A DNA stretch of 64,000 nt from Mesorhizobium loti (GTDB lineage: Bacteria; Pseudomonadota; Alphaproteobacteria; Rhizobiales; Rhizobiaceae): positions 2,666,001 through 2,730,000 of the forward strand of contig AP017605.1 of assembly GCA_002356515.1 (NCBI GenBank). Direction: 5' to 3'. The stretch's first letter is position 1. Each line of letters starts with the position of its first letter. The notes beneath the pieces were generated by a model. The model ran no database searches and was not told where the DNA came from. It saw only the letters and a program-made list of their open reading frames with translations. Both the position numbers and the translations under genes were made by a program. This document shows positions 36,562 to 44,783 of this stretch, one piece after another.

Positions 36562-37164
36562 ATGGTCCGATCCTCCCTAGCCGTCCTGGTGATCGATGAA
36601 AATCGCATCCGTGCTTCGATCATCGAGGCCGGCCTGCGCGAAGCTGGTCATCAACAGGTTACCGTCATCCATGACGTGACCGGCATTGCCCGGCGGATCG
36701 CCGAGATCGAGCCGGATGTCATCGTCATCGATCTCGAAAATCCCAACCGCGACATGCTCGAAAACATGTTTCAGCTGTCGCGTGCGGTGAAGCGCCCGAT
36801 CGCCATGTTCGTCGACCGCTCCGACCAGGCTTCGATCGAGGCGGCTGTCGATGCCGGCGTTTCGGCCTATGTCGTCGACGGGCTCAGGCAAGAGCGCGTC
36901 AAGCCGATCCTCGACATGGCGGTGAGCCGCTTCAATGCCTTCTCGCGCATGGCGCGCGAACTGGAAGAGGCGCGTAGCGAGCTCGAGAGCCGCAAGGTCA
37001 TCGATCGCGCCAAAGGCATTCTTATGAAGTCGCGCGGCCTCTCCGAAGAGGCCGCCTACACGCTGCTGCGCAAGACGGCGATGAACCAGAACCGCAAGAT
37101 CAGCGACATCGCCCAGAGCCTGGTGACCGCGGCCGGTTTGCTGGGGCCGGCGGAGGACGAATGA
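36562..37164 (+). CDS. nasT: ANTAR-domain antitermination response regulator NasT
   Basis: The 200-residue protein has an N-terminal receiver-like domain (VLVIDENRIRASIIEAGL, with DVIVIDLENP supplying the acceptor-site Asp). A coiled linker near 125-145 leads to a C-terminal ANTAR domain (RKVIDRAKGILMKSRGLSEE to the TAMNQNRKISDIAQSL helices). ANTAR proteins bind paired RNA hairpins with hexanucleotide loops and prevent transcription termination. In NasT systems the protein is held inactive by NasS until nitrate or nitrite binds NasS. The stop overlaps the nasS start by four bases, and a matching RNA target lies upstream of nrtA at 38602-38700. Confidence 0.93.
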   Translation: MVRSSLAVLVIDENRIRASIIEAGLREAGHQQVTVIHDVTGIARRIAEIEPDVIVIDLENPNRDMLENMFQLSRAVKRPIAMFVDRSDQASIEAAVDAGVSAYVVDGLRQERVKPILDMAVSRFNAFSRMARELEEARSELESRKVIDRAKGILMKSRGLSEEAAYTLLRKTAMNQNRKISDIAQSLVTAAGLLGPAEDE

Positions 37165-38399
37165 GCATGAGGCATCAGATCACCGCCGGCTTCATGCCGC
37201 TTTTCGACAGCGCCGTGCTGGTCGCCGCAAGCGAGCTTGGCTTCGCCGCACGCGAAGGCATCGATCTCACGCTGCACCGCGAGACATCCTGGGCCAACAT
37301 CCGCGACCGCATCGCCATCGGCCACTTCGATCTCGCCCATATGCTGGGACCCATGCCGCTCGCCTGCAATCTCGGGCTGACACCGCTCGCTTCCGAAACC
37401 ATCGTGCCGTTCTCGCTCGGGCTGGGCGGCAATTGCGTCACCATCTCCAAAGCTGTCTGGGCTGGCATGGCCGCGCTCGGCGCCGAAGCCGATCTCGATC
37501 CGGCGCGCGCAGGCGTTGCCCTTGGCGCCTTCATCCGTGAACGGGCGACGGCGGGCCGCGAGCCGCTGCGCTTTGCCGTCGTGCATCCGCATTCCGGGCA
37601 CAATTACGAACTGCGCTACTGGCTTGCCGCCTGCGGCATCGATCCCGACCGTGCAATCGAGATCGTCATCGTGCCACCACCCTTCATGGCCGACGCGCTG
37701 GCCGCAGGCCGCATCGACGGCTATTGCGTCGGTGAGCCCTGGAACAGCGCCGCGGTCGCCGCCGGCACCGGCCATATCGTTACCGTCAAGGCACTGTTGT
37801 GGAAGAACAGCCCGGAGAAGGTGATCGGCGTGCGCAAGACCTGGGCGGAAGAGAACCCGGAGGTTCTGGCGGCACTGCTGCGTGCGCTGCATCACTCGGC
37901 GCGCTGGTGCCAGGATCCGGTCAACCATGCCGAATTGGCCGCTGTGATGGCGCAGCCTGGCTTCCTCGGCCTGCCGCCGGCCATGCAGATGCCGATCCTG
38001 ACCGGCCATCTCCAATTGGGCGGCGGGGCAGAGCGAGATATCGACGACTTCTTCCTGCCCTTCGACAAGGCTGCGAATTTTCCGTGGAAGAGCCATGCGC
38101 TGTGGTTCTACACCCAGATGGTGCGCTGGGGACATGTGGCGCACACGCCGGAAAACCTTGCGATCGCCCGCGATTGCTACCGGCCGGACCTCTACCGCGC
38201 GGCGCTGAAGCCGCTTGGCGTCGCGCTTCCCGGCGCCAATGCGAAGGTCGAAGGCGCGCTCAAGGTCGCCACCGCGGTCGGCGCGACCGGAGCCGGCCTG
38301 GTGCTTGGTCCCGACGGTTTCTTTGACGGCCAGATCTTCGATCCCGACGAGATTGATGCCTACATAGCGCGCCAGAAATCGGCCCGCGCGGAAGCCTGA
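37161..38399 (+). CDS. nasS: Nitrate/nitrite-responsive sensor NasS (NrtA-like, cytoplasmic)
   Basis: The 412-residue protein belongs to the NrtA/CmpA periplasmic-binding fold (TAGFMPLFDSAVLVAASELG near the start, then YWLAACGIDPDRAIEIVIVP and YCVGEPWN segments). It lacks any signal peptide or twin-arginine motif, which fits NasS, the cytoplasmic sensor that sequesters NasT. The start overlaps nasT by four bases; a second in-frame Met two codons later is also possible. It should release NasT when nitrate or nitrite is present, allowing transcription through the leader of the nrt-nir-nas operon. It is clearly paralogous to the downstream NrtA. Confidence 0.92.
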   Translation: MSMRHQITAGFMPLFDSAVLVAASELGFAAREGIDLTLHRETSWANIRDRIAIGHFDLAHMLGPMPLACNLGLTPLASETIVPFSLGLGGNCVTISKAVWAGMAALGAEADLDPARAGVALGAFIRERATAGREPLRFAVVHPHSGHNYELRYWLAACGIDPDRAIEIVIVPPPFMADALAAGRIDGYCVGEPWNSAAVAAGTGHIVTVKALLWKNSPEKVIGVRKTWAEENPEVLAALLRALHHSARWCQDPVNHAELAAVMAQPGFLGLPPAMQMPILTGHLQLGGGAERDIDDFFLPFDKAANFPWKSHALWFYTQMVRWGHVAHTPENLAIARDCYRPDLYRAALKPLGVALPGANAKVEGALKVATAVGATGAGLVLGPDGFFDGQIFDPDEIDAYIARQKSARAEA

Positions 38400-38425
38400 T
38401 CATTTCCGCGCCATTCTTGTGCATT

Positions 38426-38440
38426 GCACAAAAATTGTGC
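38426..38440. promoter_or_regulatory. NtrC-type binding site
   Basis: GCAC, seven bases, GTGC matches the NtrC dimer consensus. Its centre lies about 118 bases upstream of the -24 element of the sigma-54 promoter, the usual range for an NtrC enhancer. It overlaps a further dyad TTGTGCA-T-TGCACAA at 38417-38431. Confidence 0.7.
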
Positions 38441-38549
38441 GCGCGATGAGGCTAATGAACAATCTTTGGCCTGGTCACCATATTGCCCGGTACGCTGTCG
38501 ACGGGCGCGAATCGCTGATTCCATTGATGTTTTTGCTTTCTCCGCAAAC

Positions 38550-38566
38550 TGGCATGGTTCCTGCTT
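38550..38566 (+). promoter_or_regulatory. Sigma-54 (RpoN) -24/-12 promoter for the nitrate operon
   Basis: TGGCATGGTTCCTGCTT has the invariant GG and GC exactly 12 bases apart and matches the TGGCAC-N5-TTGC consensus at most positions. It lies 110 bases upstream of the NtrC-type site's promoter-proximal side and about 160 bases before nrtA, so the transcript would begin near 38576 and include the ANTAR leader. Confidence 0.7.
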
Positions 38567-38601
38567 CGAAATAATCAGGCCCTTCATGGGTCACGGAACA
38601 G

Positions 38602-38700
38602 GCGTCCAATGACGGGCGCCACAGGCAAAGCTGCCGCTCAGGTCAAAATGCGCTCCCGGTCTCTCGGGCGCGAAGACCTGGCCGGCGGCTTTTTTGTTTT
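38602..38700 (+). promoter_or_regulatory. ANTAR two-hairpin antiterminator with overlapping intrinsic terminator
   Basis: Hairpin P1 (GGCGTCC, loop AATGAC, GGGCGCC; 38602-38621) and hairpin P2 (GGC, loop AAAGCT, GCC; 38625-38636) both have six-base loops with A at position 1 and G at position 4, the ANTAR recognition pattern. The terminator stem is 38631-38645 with 38676-38690 (14 of 15 positions pair, two by wobble), followed by TTTTTTGTTTT. Its left arm overlaps the loop and 3' arm of P2, so the two structures exclude each other. NasT binding would hold P1/P2 and let transcription reach nrtA. Confidence 0.82.
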
Positions 38701-38726
38701 GGAATCGCGTTCAACCGGAGACGACG

Positions 38727-40055
38727 ATGAAGAAGACGATGAAGAATTGGATCGGGACGGGAACATCGCCCAAGGATGTGACGCGTCGCGATTTTCTGGT
38801 CAGCAGCGCCATGACGGCAGGCCTGTTCATGGCGGCCCGCAAGCTTTTCCCCTCCGGCGCCTATGCCGCCACCGCCGCGCCGGAAGTCACCGGCGCCAAG
38901 CTCGGTTTCATCGCGCTGACCGATGCCGCCCCCCTGATGATCGCCAAGGAGAAAGGCCTGTTCGCCAAATTCGGCATGCCCGATGTCGAGGTGCTGAAGC
39001 AGGCTTCCTGGGGCGCGACGCGCGACAATCTGATGCTCGGCGGTGCCGCCAACGGCATCGACGGCGCCCACATACTGACGCCGCTGCCTTACCTCATGCA
39101 CACCGGCAAGGTGACGCAGAACAACCAGCCGATGCCGATGGCGATCGTGGCGCGGCTCAACTACGACTGCCAGGGCATTTCGGTTGCCCAGGAATATGCC
39201 GCCACCGGTGTCGGCCTCGACGCCTCCAAGCTGAAGGATGCCTTCGCCGCCAAGAAGGCGGCCGGCAAGGACATCAAGGCCGCCATGACCTTCCCGGGCG
39301 GCACGCATGATCTGTGGCTGCGCTACTGGCTGGCCGCGGGCGGCATCGATCCCGACAAGGACGTCTCGACCATCGTCGTGCCGCCGCCGCAGATGGTGGC
39401 CAACATGAAGGTCGGCAACATGGACGTGTTCTGCGTCGGCGAGCCGTGGAACGAGCAGCTCGTCCACCAGGGCGTCGGCTTCACCGCCGCCACCACGGGC
39501 GAATTGTGGAAGGGTCATCCGGAAAAGGCGCTCGGCCTGCGCGCCGAATTCATCGAGAAGAACCCAAACGCCACCAAGGCGATCCTGATGGCCGTCATGG
39601 AAGCCCAGCAATGGTGCGAGGCCAAGGAAAACAAGGACGAGATGGCCGCCATCATCGGCAAGCGGCAATGGATGAACGTGCCTGTCGCCGACATTATCGG
39701 CCGCCTCAAGGGCGACATCAATTATGGCAATGGCCGCGTCGCCAACGGCACCGATCTCTACATGAAGTTCTGGAAGGGCGGCGTTTCCTACCCCTTCAAG
39801 AGCCATGATTCCTGGTTCCTCGCCGAGAACATCCGCTGGGGTAAGTTCGCGCCGACCACCGACATCAAGGCGCTGGTCGATCAGGTCAACCGCGAGGATC
39901 TGTGGCGCGAGGCGGCCAGGGATCTCGGCGTGGCCGCAGCGGATATACCCGCTTCTTCCTCGCGTGGCACGGAAACCTTCTTCGACGGCAAGGTCTTCGA
40001 TCCGGCCAACCCGTCCGCCTATCTCGACAGCCTGAAGATCAAGGCATCCGCCTGA
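38727..40055 (+). CDS. nrtA: Nitrate ABC transporter substrate-binding protein
   Basis: The start at 38727 has GGAG six bases upstream and yields 442 residues. A twin-arginine signal (TRRDFLVSSAMTAGLFMAA) sends the folded protein to the periplasm. The mature part has the NrtA/CmpA fold (LGFIALTDAAPLMIAKEKGL, YWLAAGGIDPDKDVSTIVVP, FCVGEPWNEQ). It binds nitrate (or nitrite) and delivers it to the NrtB-NrtC permease encoded next. It is the first gene after the ANTAR leader. The closely related NasS encoded upstream differs by having no export signal. Confidence 0.93.
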   Translation: MKKTMKNWIGTGTSPKDVTRRDFLVSSAMTAGLFMAARKLFPSGAYAATAAPEVTGAKLGFIALTDAAPLMIAKEKGLFAKFGMPDVEVLKQASWGATRDNLMLGGAANGIDGAHILTPLPYLMHTGKVTQNNQPMPMAIVARLNYDCQGISVAQEYAATGVGLDASKLKDAFAAKKAAGKDIKAAMTFPGGTHDLWLRYWLAAGGIDPDKDVSTIVVPPPQMVANMKVGNMDVFCVGEPWNEQLVHQGVGFTAATTGELWKGHPEKALGLRAEFIEKNPNATKAILMAVMEAQQWCEAKENKDEMAAIIGKRQWMNVPVADIIGRLKGDINYGNGRVANGTDLYMKFWKGGVSYPFKSHDSWFLAENIRWGKFAPTTDIKALVDQVNREDLWREAARDLGVAAADIPASSSRGTETFFDGKVFDPANPSAYLDSLKIKASA

Positions 40056-40086
40056 TCGCCGGCGCCCCCACGGAGTTTTCCCAGAC

Positions 40087-40977
40087 ATGTCGATCCAGAC
40101 TATCGAGGATACCAAGGTGAAGGCGTTCCCCGTCAAACCGGCCGAGGTGATTGCCTTCACCTCCAAGGCGCGGCGACGCTTCGAGCCGATGGCGATCGCC
40201 GGCAAACTGGCGAGCGCGCTGGTGCCGCCGGTCATCGTCATCGCCCTCATGCTCGTCGTCTGGCAGGTCGCCTGCTCGTCGCCCACATCAAGCCTGCCGC
40301 CACCCAGCCAGGTGTGGAACGAGGCCTACGACCTCATCGCGCACCCGTTTTTCGACAATGGCCCGCAGGATATCGGGCTGGCCTGGCGAGTGCTGATCTC
40401 GCTGCAGCGCGTCGCCATCGGCTTTGGCCTGGCGGCGATCGTCGGCGTCGCGCTCGGCGCGCTGGTCGGCCAGTCGATCTGGGCGATGCGCGGCCTCGAT
40501 CCGGTGTTCCAGATCCTGCGCACCGTGCCGCCGCTGGCCTGGCTGCCGCTGTCGCTGGCAGCGTTCCGCGATTCCAGCCCGTCGGCGCTGTTCGTCATCT
40601 TCATCACCTCGATCTGGCCGATCATCATCAACACCGCCGTCGGCGTGCGCAACATCCCGCAGGATTACCGCAACGTCGCGCGCATCCTGCGGCTCAACCC
40701 GTTCGAGTTCTTCGTCAAGATCATGGTGCCGGCTGCGGCCCCCTACATCTTCACCGGTCTGCGCATCGGCATCGGCCTGTCCTGGCTCGCCATCGTCGCC
40801 GCCGAAATGCTGACCGGCGGCGTCGGCATCGGCTTCTTCATCTGGGACGCGTGGAACTCGTCGCGGCTGCCCGACATCATCGTCGCGCTCGCCTATATCG
40901 GCGTCACCGGCTTCTGCCTCGACCGCCTGGTCGCTGGCGTCGGCGCCTTCGTCACCCGCGGCACAACGGCAAAGTGA
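40087..40977 (+). CDS. nrtB: Nitrate ABC transporter permease
   Basis: The 296-residue inner-membrane protein has about six membrane segments and the binding-protein-dependent transport domain. The EAA-like loop near the C-terminal half reads NVARILRLNPFEFFVKIMVPAAAPYIFTG. An NrtB-type N-terminus (PVIVIALMLVVWQVACSSP) and the FQILRTVPPLAWLPLSLAAF stretch agree with nitrate/bicarbonate permeases. It lies 31 bases after nrtA and 10 before the ATPase gene, and would form a homodimeric channel with two NrtC subunits. Confidence 0.92.
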   Translation: MSIQTIEDTKVKAFPVKPAEVIAFTSKARRRFEPMAIAGKLASALVPPVIVIALMLVVWQVACSSPTSSLPPPSQVWNEAYDLIAHPFFDNGPQDIGLAWRVLISLQRVAIGFGLAAIVGVALGALVGQSIWAMRGLDPVFQILRTVPPLAWLPLSLAAFRDSSPSALFVIFITSIWPIIINTAVGVRNIPQDYRNVARILRLNPFEFFVKIMVPAAAPYIFTGLRIGIGLSWLAIVAAEMLTGGVGIGFFIWDAWNSSRLPDIIVALAYIGVTGFCLDRLVAGVGAFVTRGTTAK

Positions 40978-40987
40978 GGAAAGCGCC

Positions 40988-41785
40988 ATGACCGCCTATC
41001 TGAAACTCGACCATATCGACAAATCCTTCGCTCGCGGCGGCCAGGTCAGCGAAGTGCTGAGGGATATCAGGCTGACCATCGACAAGGGCGAATTCGTCTC
41101 GATCATCGGCCATTCCGGCTGCGGCAAGTCGACCTTGCTCAACCTGATCGCCGGGCTGACCAATGTGTCCGCCGGCGCCGTGCTGCTCGAAAACAAGGAA
41201 GTCGACAGCCCCGGACCCGAACGTGCCGTGGTGTTCCAGAACCACTCCCTGCTGCCCTGGCTGACCGTCTACGAAAACATCAACCTGGCGGTGTCGAAAG
41301 TATTCGGCCGCACCAAGAGCAAGGCCGAGCGGCATGACTGGATCATGCGCAATCTCGACCTCGTGCAGATGGCGCATGCCAGGGACAAGCGGCCGGCCGA
41401 AATCTCGGGCGGCATGAAGCAGCGCGTCGGCATTGCCCGGGCGCTGGCCATGGAGCCGAAGATCCTGCTGCTCGACGAACCTTTCGGCGCGCTCGACGCG
41501 CTGACGCGCGCGCATCTGCAGGATGCGGTGATGGACATCCATTCCAGGCTCGGCTCGACGACGATCATGATCACCCATGATGTCGACGAGGCGGTGCTCT
41601 TGTCCGACCGCATCGTCATGATGACCAACGGTCCGGCCGCGACCATCGGCGAGGTGCTGCCCGTGCCGCTGGCAAGGCCGCGCCGGCGCATCGAACTCGC
41701 CTCCGACCGCACCTTCCTGCGCTGCCGCGAGGCGGTGCTGAAGTTCCTCTACGAACGCCACCGCTTCGTCGAAGCCGCGGAGTAG
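40988..41785 (+). CDS. nrtC: Nitrate ABC transporter ATP-binding protein
   Basis: This 265-residue ATPase has Walker A GHSGCGKST, a Q-loop in VVFQNHSLLPWLTVYENI, signature ISGGMKQRVGIARAL, Walker B ILLLDEPFGALDALTR and the switch His in ITHDVDEAVLL. The LLPWLTVYENI segment is typical of nitrate/sulfonate/taurine-type importers. It lacks the extra NrtA-like domain found in cyanobacterial NrtC, so by domain content it matches NrtD-type subunits; the symbol nrtC follows its position. GAGGA precedes the start. Confidence 0.91.
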   Translation: MTAYLKLDHIDKSFARGGQVSEVLRDIRLTIDKGEFVSIIGHSGCGKSTLLNLIAGLTNVSAGAVLLENKEVDSPGPERAVVFQNHSLLPWLTVYENINLAVSKVFGRTKSKAERHDWIMRNLDLVQMAHARDKRPAEISGGMKQRVGIARALAMEPKILLLDEPFGALDALTRAHLQDAVMDIHSRLGSTTIMITHDVDEAVLLSDRIVMMTNGPAATIGEVLPVPLARPRRRIELASDRTFLRCREAVLKFLYERHRFVEAAE

Positions 41786-41789
41786 CATC

Positions 41790-44240
41790 ATGAGCGAAAA
41801 ACTCGTCATCATCGGCAACGGCATGGCCCCCGGGCGCATGCTCGAGCACCTGCTGGAGCAGGCGCCGGGCCGCTACAGCGTCACCATCTTCAACGCCGAG
41901 CCGCGGGTCAATTACGACCGGATCATGCTGTCGCCGGTGCTGTCGGGCGAAAAGGCCTATGAGGAAATCATCATCCATGGCGACGGCTGGTACATCGCCA
42001 ACAACATCACCCTCTACAAGGGCCACAAGATCGTTGCCATCGACCGGCAGGCCAAGACCGTTACCTCCGATCATGGCGTCACAGAGCCTTACGACAGACT
42101 GGTCATTGCCACCGGTTCGGTGCCGTTCATCATTCCGGTGCCCGGTCACAATCTGCCCGGCGTGCTGACCTATCGCGATCTGGACGATGTACGCGCCATG
42201 ATGCTTGCCGCCCAGTCGCGGGCCAAGGCCGTGGTCATAGGCGGCGGCCTGCTCGGGCTGGAGGCGGCGGCCGGACTGAATGCGCAAGGCATGGACGTCA
42301 CCGTGCTGCATGTCATGCCGACGCTGATGGAGCGCCAGCTCGATCCGGCCGCCGGCTACCTGCTGCAGCGGGCGGTGGAGCAGCGCGGCATCAAGGTCAT
42401 CACCAAGGCCAACACGCAGGCAATCAGCGGCAACGGCAAGGTAGAGCAGGTGGAACTCGCCGACGGCACCGTCATTCCGGCGACGCTGGTGGTGATGGCG
42501 GTCGGCATCAGGCCGAATGCGGCACTGGCGAAAGAGGCTGATATCGCCGTCAACAGAGGCATCGTCGTCGACGCCGGCATGCGCAGCAACGACCCCGACA
42601 TTTACGCGCTCGGCGAATGCGCCGAGGTCAACGGCATGGTCTACGGGTTGGTGGCACCGCTCTACGAAATGGCGCGTGTTGCGGCGAGCCAACTCGCCGG
42701 CGACGAGACCGCTGCCTTCGTCCATATGGACACGCCGACCAAGCTCAAGGTCACCGGCATCGACTTGTTCTCGCTTGGCGACTTCGCCGATGGCGACGAC
42801 CGCCAGGAGATCGTGCTGCGCGATGCTTCGGCCGGCGTCTACAAGCGCCTGGTGCTCAAGGACGACCGCATCATCGGCACCGTGCTCTATGGCGAAACAT
42901 CAGACGGCGCCTGGTTCAACGATCTGAAGAAGAAGCAGACCGATATTTCGGAGATGCGTGACACGCTTATTTTCGGTCAGTCATACCAGGGGGGTGCCCC
43001 GCTGGACCCTATGGCGGCCGTTGCAGCCTTGCCGGATGATGCGGAAATCTGCGGCTGCAACGGCGTTTGCAAGGGAAAGATCACTGGCGCGATCACGGGC
43101 AAGGGCCTGACCTCGCTCGACGATGTGCGTGCCCACACCAAGGCATCGGCCTCCTGCGGCTCCTGCACGGGATTGGTCGAGAAGCTGATGGTGCTGACCC
43201 TTGGCGATGCGTACAACCCCGCCGCCGTGCAGCCTATGTGCTCCTGCACCACGCTCGGCCATGACGAGGTACGCCGGCTGATCAAGGCCAAGAGCCTCAA
43301 GACCATTCCCGCCGTCATGCAGGAGCTGGAATGGAAGACCTCCTGCGGCTGCGCCAAATGCCGGCCGGCGCTCAACTACTACCTCGTCTGCGACTGGCCG
43401 GATGATTACGCCGACGACTACCAGTCGCGCTTCATCAACGAGCGCGTCCACGCCAATATCCAGAAGGACGGCACCTATTCAGTGGTGCCGCGCATGTGGG
43501 GCGGCGTCACCAACGCCGCCGAACTGCGCGCCATCGCCGATGTCGTCGACAAGTTCGGGATCCCGATGGTCAAGGTCACCGGCGGCCAGCGCATCGACAT
43601 GCTCGGCATCCGCAAGGAAGACCTGCCGGCGGTGTGGGCCGATCTCGGCCAGGCCGGCTTCGTCTCCGGTCATGCCTATGCCAAGGGCCTGCGCACGGTG
43701 AAGACCTGTGTCGGCTCGGACTGGTGCCGCTTCGGCACGCAGGATTCGACGGGGCTCGGCATCCGCATCGAAAAATTCATGTGGGGCTCATGGACCCCGG
43801 CCAAGGTCAAGATGGCGGTGTCGGGCTGTCCCAGGAACTGCGCCGAGGCGACCTGCAAGGATGTCGGCGTCATCTGCGTCGACTCTGGCTACGAGATCCA
43901 TTTCGCCGGCGCCGCCGGCCTCGACATCAAGGGCACCGAAGTGCTCGGCCTTGTGAAGACCGAGGATGAGGCGCTGGAGCACATCGTGGCGCTGACACAG
44001 ATGTACCGCGAGCAGGGCCGCTATCTCGAGCGCATCTACAAATGGGCCAAGCGCATCGGCATCCCCGAGATCAAGCGCCAGATCATGGACGATGGCGAGA
44101 AGCGCAAGGCCTACTACGACCGCTTCGTCTTTTCCCAGAAATTCGCGCAGGTCGATCCGTGGTCGGAGCGCGTCTCCGGCAAGGACAAGCACGAGTTCCG
44201 GCCGATGGCTTCGGTCGGGTTTGCGCAGGCGGCAGAGTGA
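41790..44240 (+). CDS. nirB: Assimilatory nitrite reductase [NAD(P)H] large subunit
   Basis: The 816-residue protein has an N-terminal FAD/NAD(P)H domain (LVIIGNGMAPGRMLEHLL; second dinucleotide motif AVVIGGGLLGLEAAAGL). Next come BFD-like [2Fe-2S] cysteine clusters (CGCNGVCKG, CGSCTGL and CGCAKCRPAL), then the ferredoxin-like and siroheme/[4Fe-4S] domains. The siroheme cysteine pattern is TCVGSDWCRFG and SGCPRNCAEATCKDVG. It reduces nitrite to ammonium in the cytoplasm with six electrons from NAD(P)H. The start has GGAG seven bases upstream and follows nrtC by four bases. NirD is encoded after an unusual 211-base gap with repeats. Confidence 0.95.
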   Translation: MSEKLVIIGNGMAPGRMLEHLLEQAPGRYSVTIFNAEPRVNYDRIMLSPVLSGEKAYEEIIIHGDGWYIANNITLYKGHKIVAIDRQAKTVTSDHGVTEPYDRLVIATGSVPFIIPVPGHNLPGVLTYRDLDDVRAMMLAAQSRAKAVVIGGGLLGLEAAAGLNAQGMDVTVLHVMPTLMERQLDPAAGYLLQRAVEQRGIKVITKANTQAISGNGKVEQVELADGTVIPATLVVMAVGIRPNAALAKEADIAVNRGIVVDAGMRSNDPDIYALGECAEVNGMVYGLVAPLYEMARVAASQLAGDETAAFVHMDTPTKLKVTGIDLFSLGDFADGDDRQEIVLRDASAGVYKRLVLKDDRIIGTVLYGETSDGAWFNDLKKKQTDISEMRDTLIFGQSYQGGAPLDPMAAVAALPDDAEICGCNGVCKGKITGAITGKGLTSLDDVRAHTKASASCGSCTGLVEKLMVLTLGDAYNPAAVQPMCSCTTLGHDEVRRLIKAKSLKTIPAVMQELEWKTSCGCAKCRPALNYYLVCDWPDDYADDYQSRFINERVHANIQKDGTYSVVPRMWGGVTNAAELRAIADVVDKFGIPMVKVTGGQRIDMLGIRKEDLPAVWADLGQAGFVSGHAYAKGLRTVKTCVGSDWCRFGTQDSTGLGIRIEKFMWGSWTPAKVKMAVSGCPRNCAEATCKDVGVICVDSGYEIHFAGAAGLDIKGTEVLGLVKTEDEALEHIVALTQMYREQGRYLERIYKWAKRIGIPEIKRQIMDDGEKRKAYYDRFVFSQKFAQVDPWSERVSGKDKHEFRPMASVGFAQAAE

Positions 44241-44260
44241 TGGAGATGTCTGCGCGAGGC

Positions 44261-44419
44261 ACCCCCCTCTGGCCTGCCGGCCATCTCCCCCTCAAGGGGG
44301 GAGATCGGATGTTGTTCCGGCTTTCGCCAATCTCCAACGTCACAGGACGGTCGCCGTCATTGATGCTGCCAATCTCCCCCCTTGAGGGGGAGATGTCCGG
44401 CAGGACAGAGGGGGGCGCC
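44261..44419. repeat. Inverted pair of ~48-base palindromic repeats between nirB and nirD
   Basis: Bases 44261-44308 and 44371-44419 are near-exact inverted copies (CACCCCCCTCTGG... against ...CAGAGGGGGGCGCC). Each contains the small palindrome ATCTCCCC...GGGGAGAT. The whole could fold into one long hairpin in the nirB-nirD mRNA. From memory this element type is widespread between Mesorhizobium genes. Confidence 0.75.
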
Positions 44420-44451
44420 TTGGTGCAATCCTATCAAGCAAAGGCAGCCCA

Positions 44452-44781
44452 ATGAACTGGATCGCCATCGGCACAATCTCCGACATCCCGCGCCGTGGCG
44501 CGCGCTGTGTCGCCACCCCGCAAGGCAAGGTCGCCGTCTTCCGCACACAGGATGATCAGGTCTATGCCATTGACGACCACTGCCCGCACAAGGGCGGGCC
44601 GCTGAGCCAGGGCATCGTCCATGGCGCGGCGGTGACCTGTCCCCTGCACAATTGGGTCATCTCGCTGGAGACAGGCAAGGCGCTCGGCGCCGACGAAGGC
44701 GTGGTGCGCACCATTCCGGTCAAGGTCGAGGGCGAGCACCTGTTCCTGGCGCTGGAAGCGCTGGCCAGCCGCGCCGCCTGA
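44452..44781 (+). CDS. nirD: Nitrite reductase small subunit, Rieske type
   Basis: The 109-residue protein is a single Rieske-fold domain beginning MNWIAIGTISDIPRRGARC. Unlike the enterobacterial NirD, it keeps the full [2Fe-2S] ligand set: C-P-H in DDHCPHKGGP and C-x2-H in TCPLHNW. It should pair with NirB for electron transfer or complex stability in nitrite reduction. It is separated from nirB by the inverted repeats at 44261-44419 and ends two bases before the nitrate reductase start. Confidence 0.93.
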   Translation: MNWIAIGTISDIPRRGARCVATPQGKVAVFRTQDDQVYAIDDHCPHKGGPLSQGIVHGAAVTCPLHNWVISLETGKALGADEGVVRTIPVKVEGEHLFLALEALASRAA

Positions 44782-44783
44782 AC

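Noticed and set aside
38643..40286. 547-residue open frame on the minus strand, and a similar 578-residue one at 44562-46298
   Set aside because: They mirror nrtA and nasA, whose motifs and ribosome binding sites are on the plus strand; high GC at third positions explains the open antisense frames.
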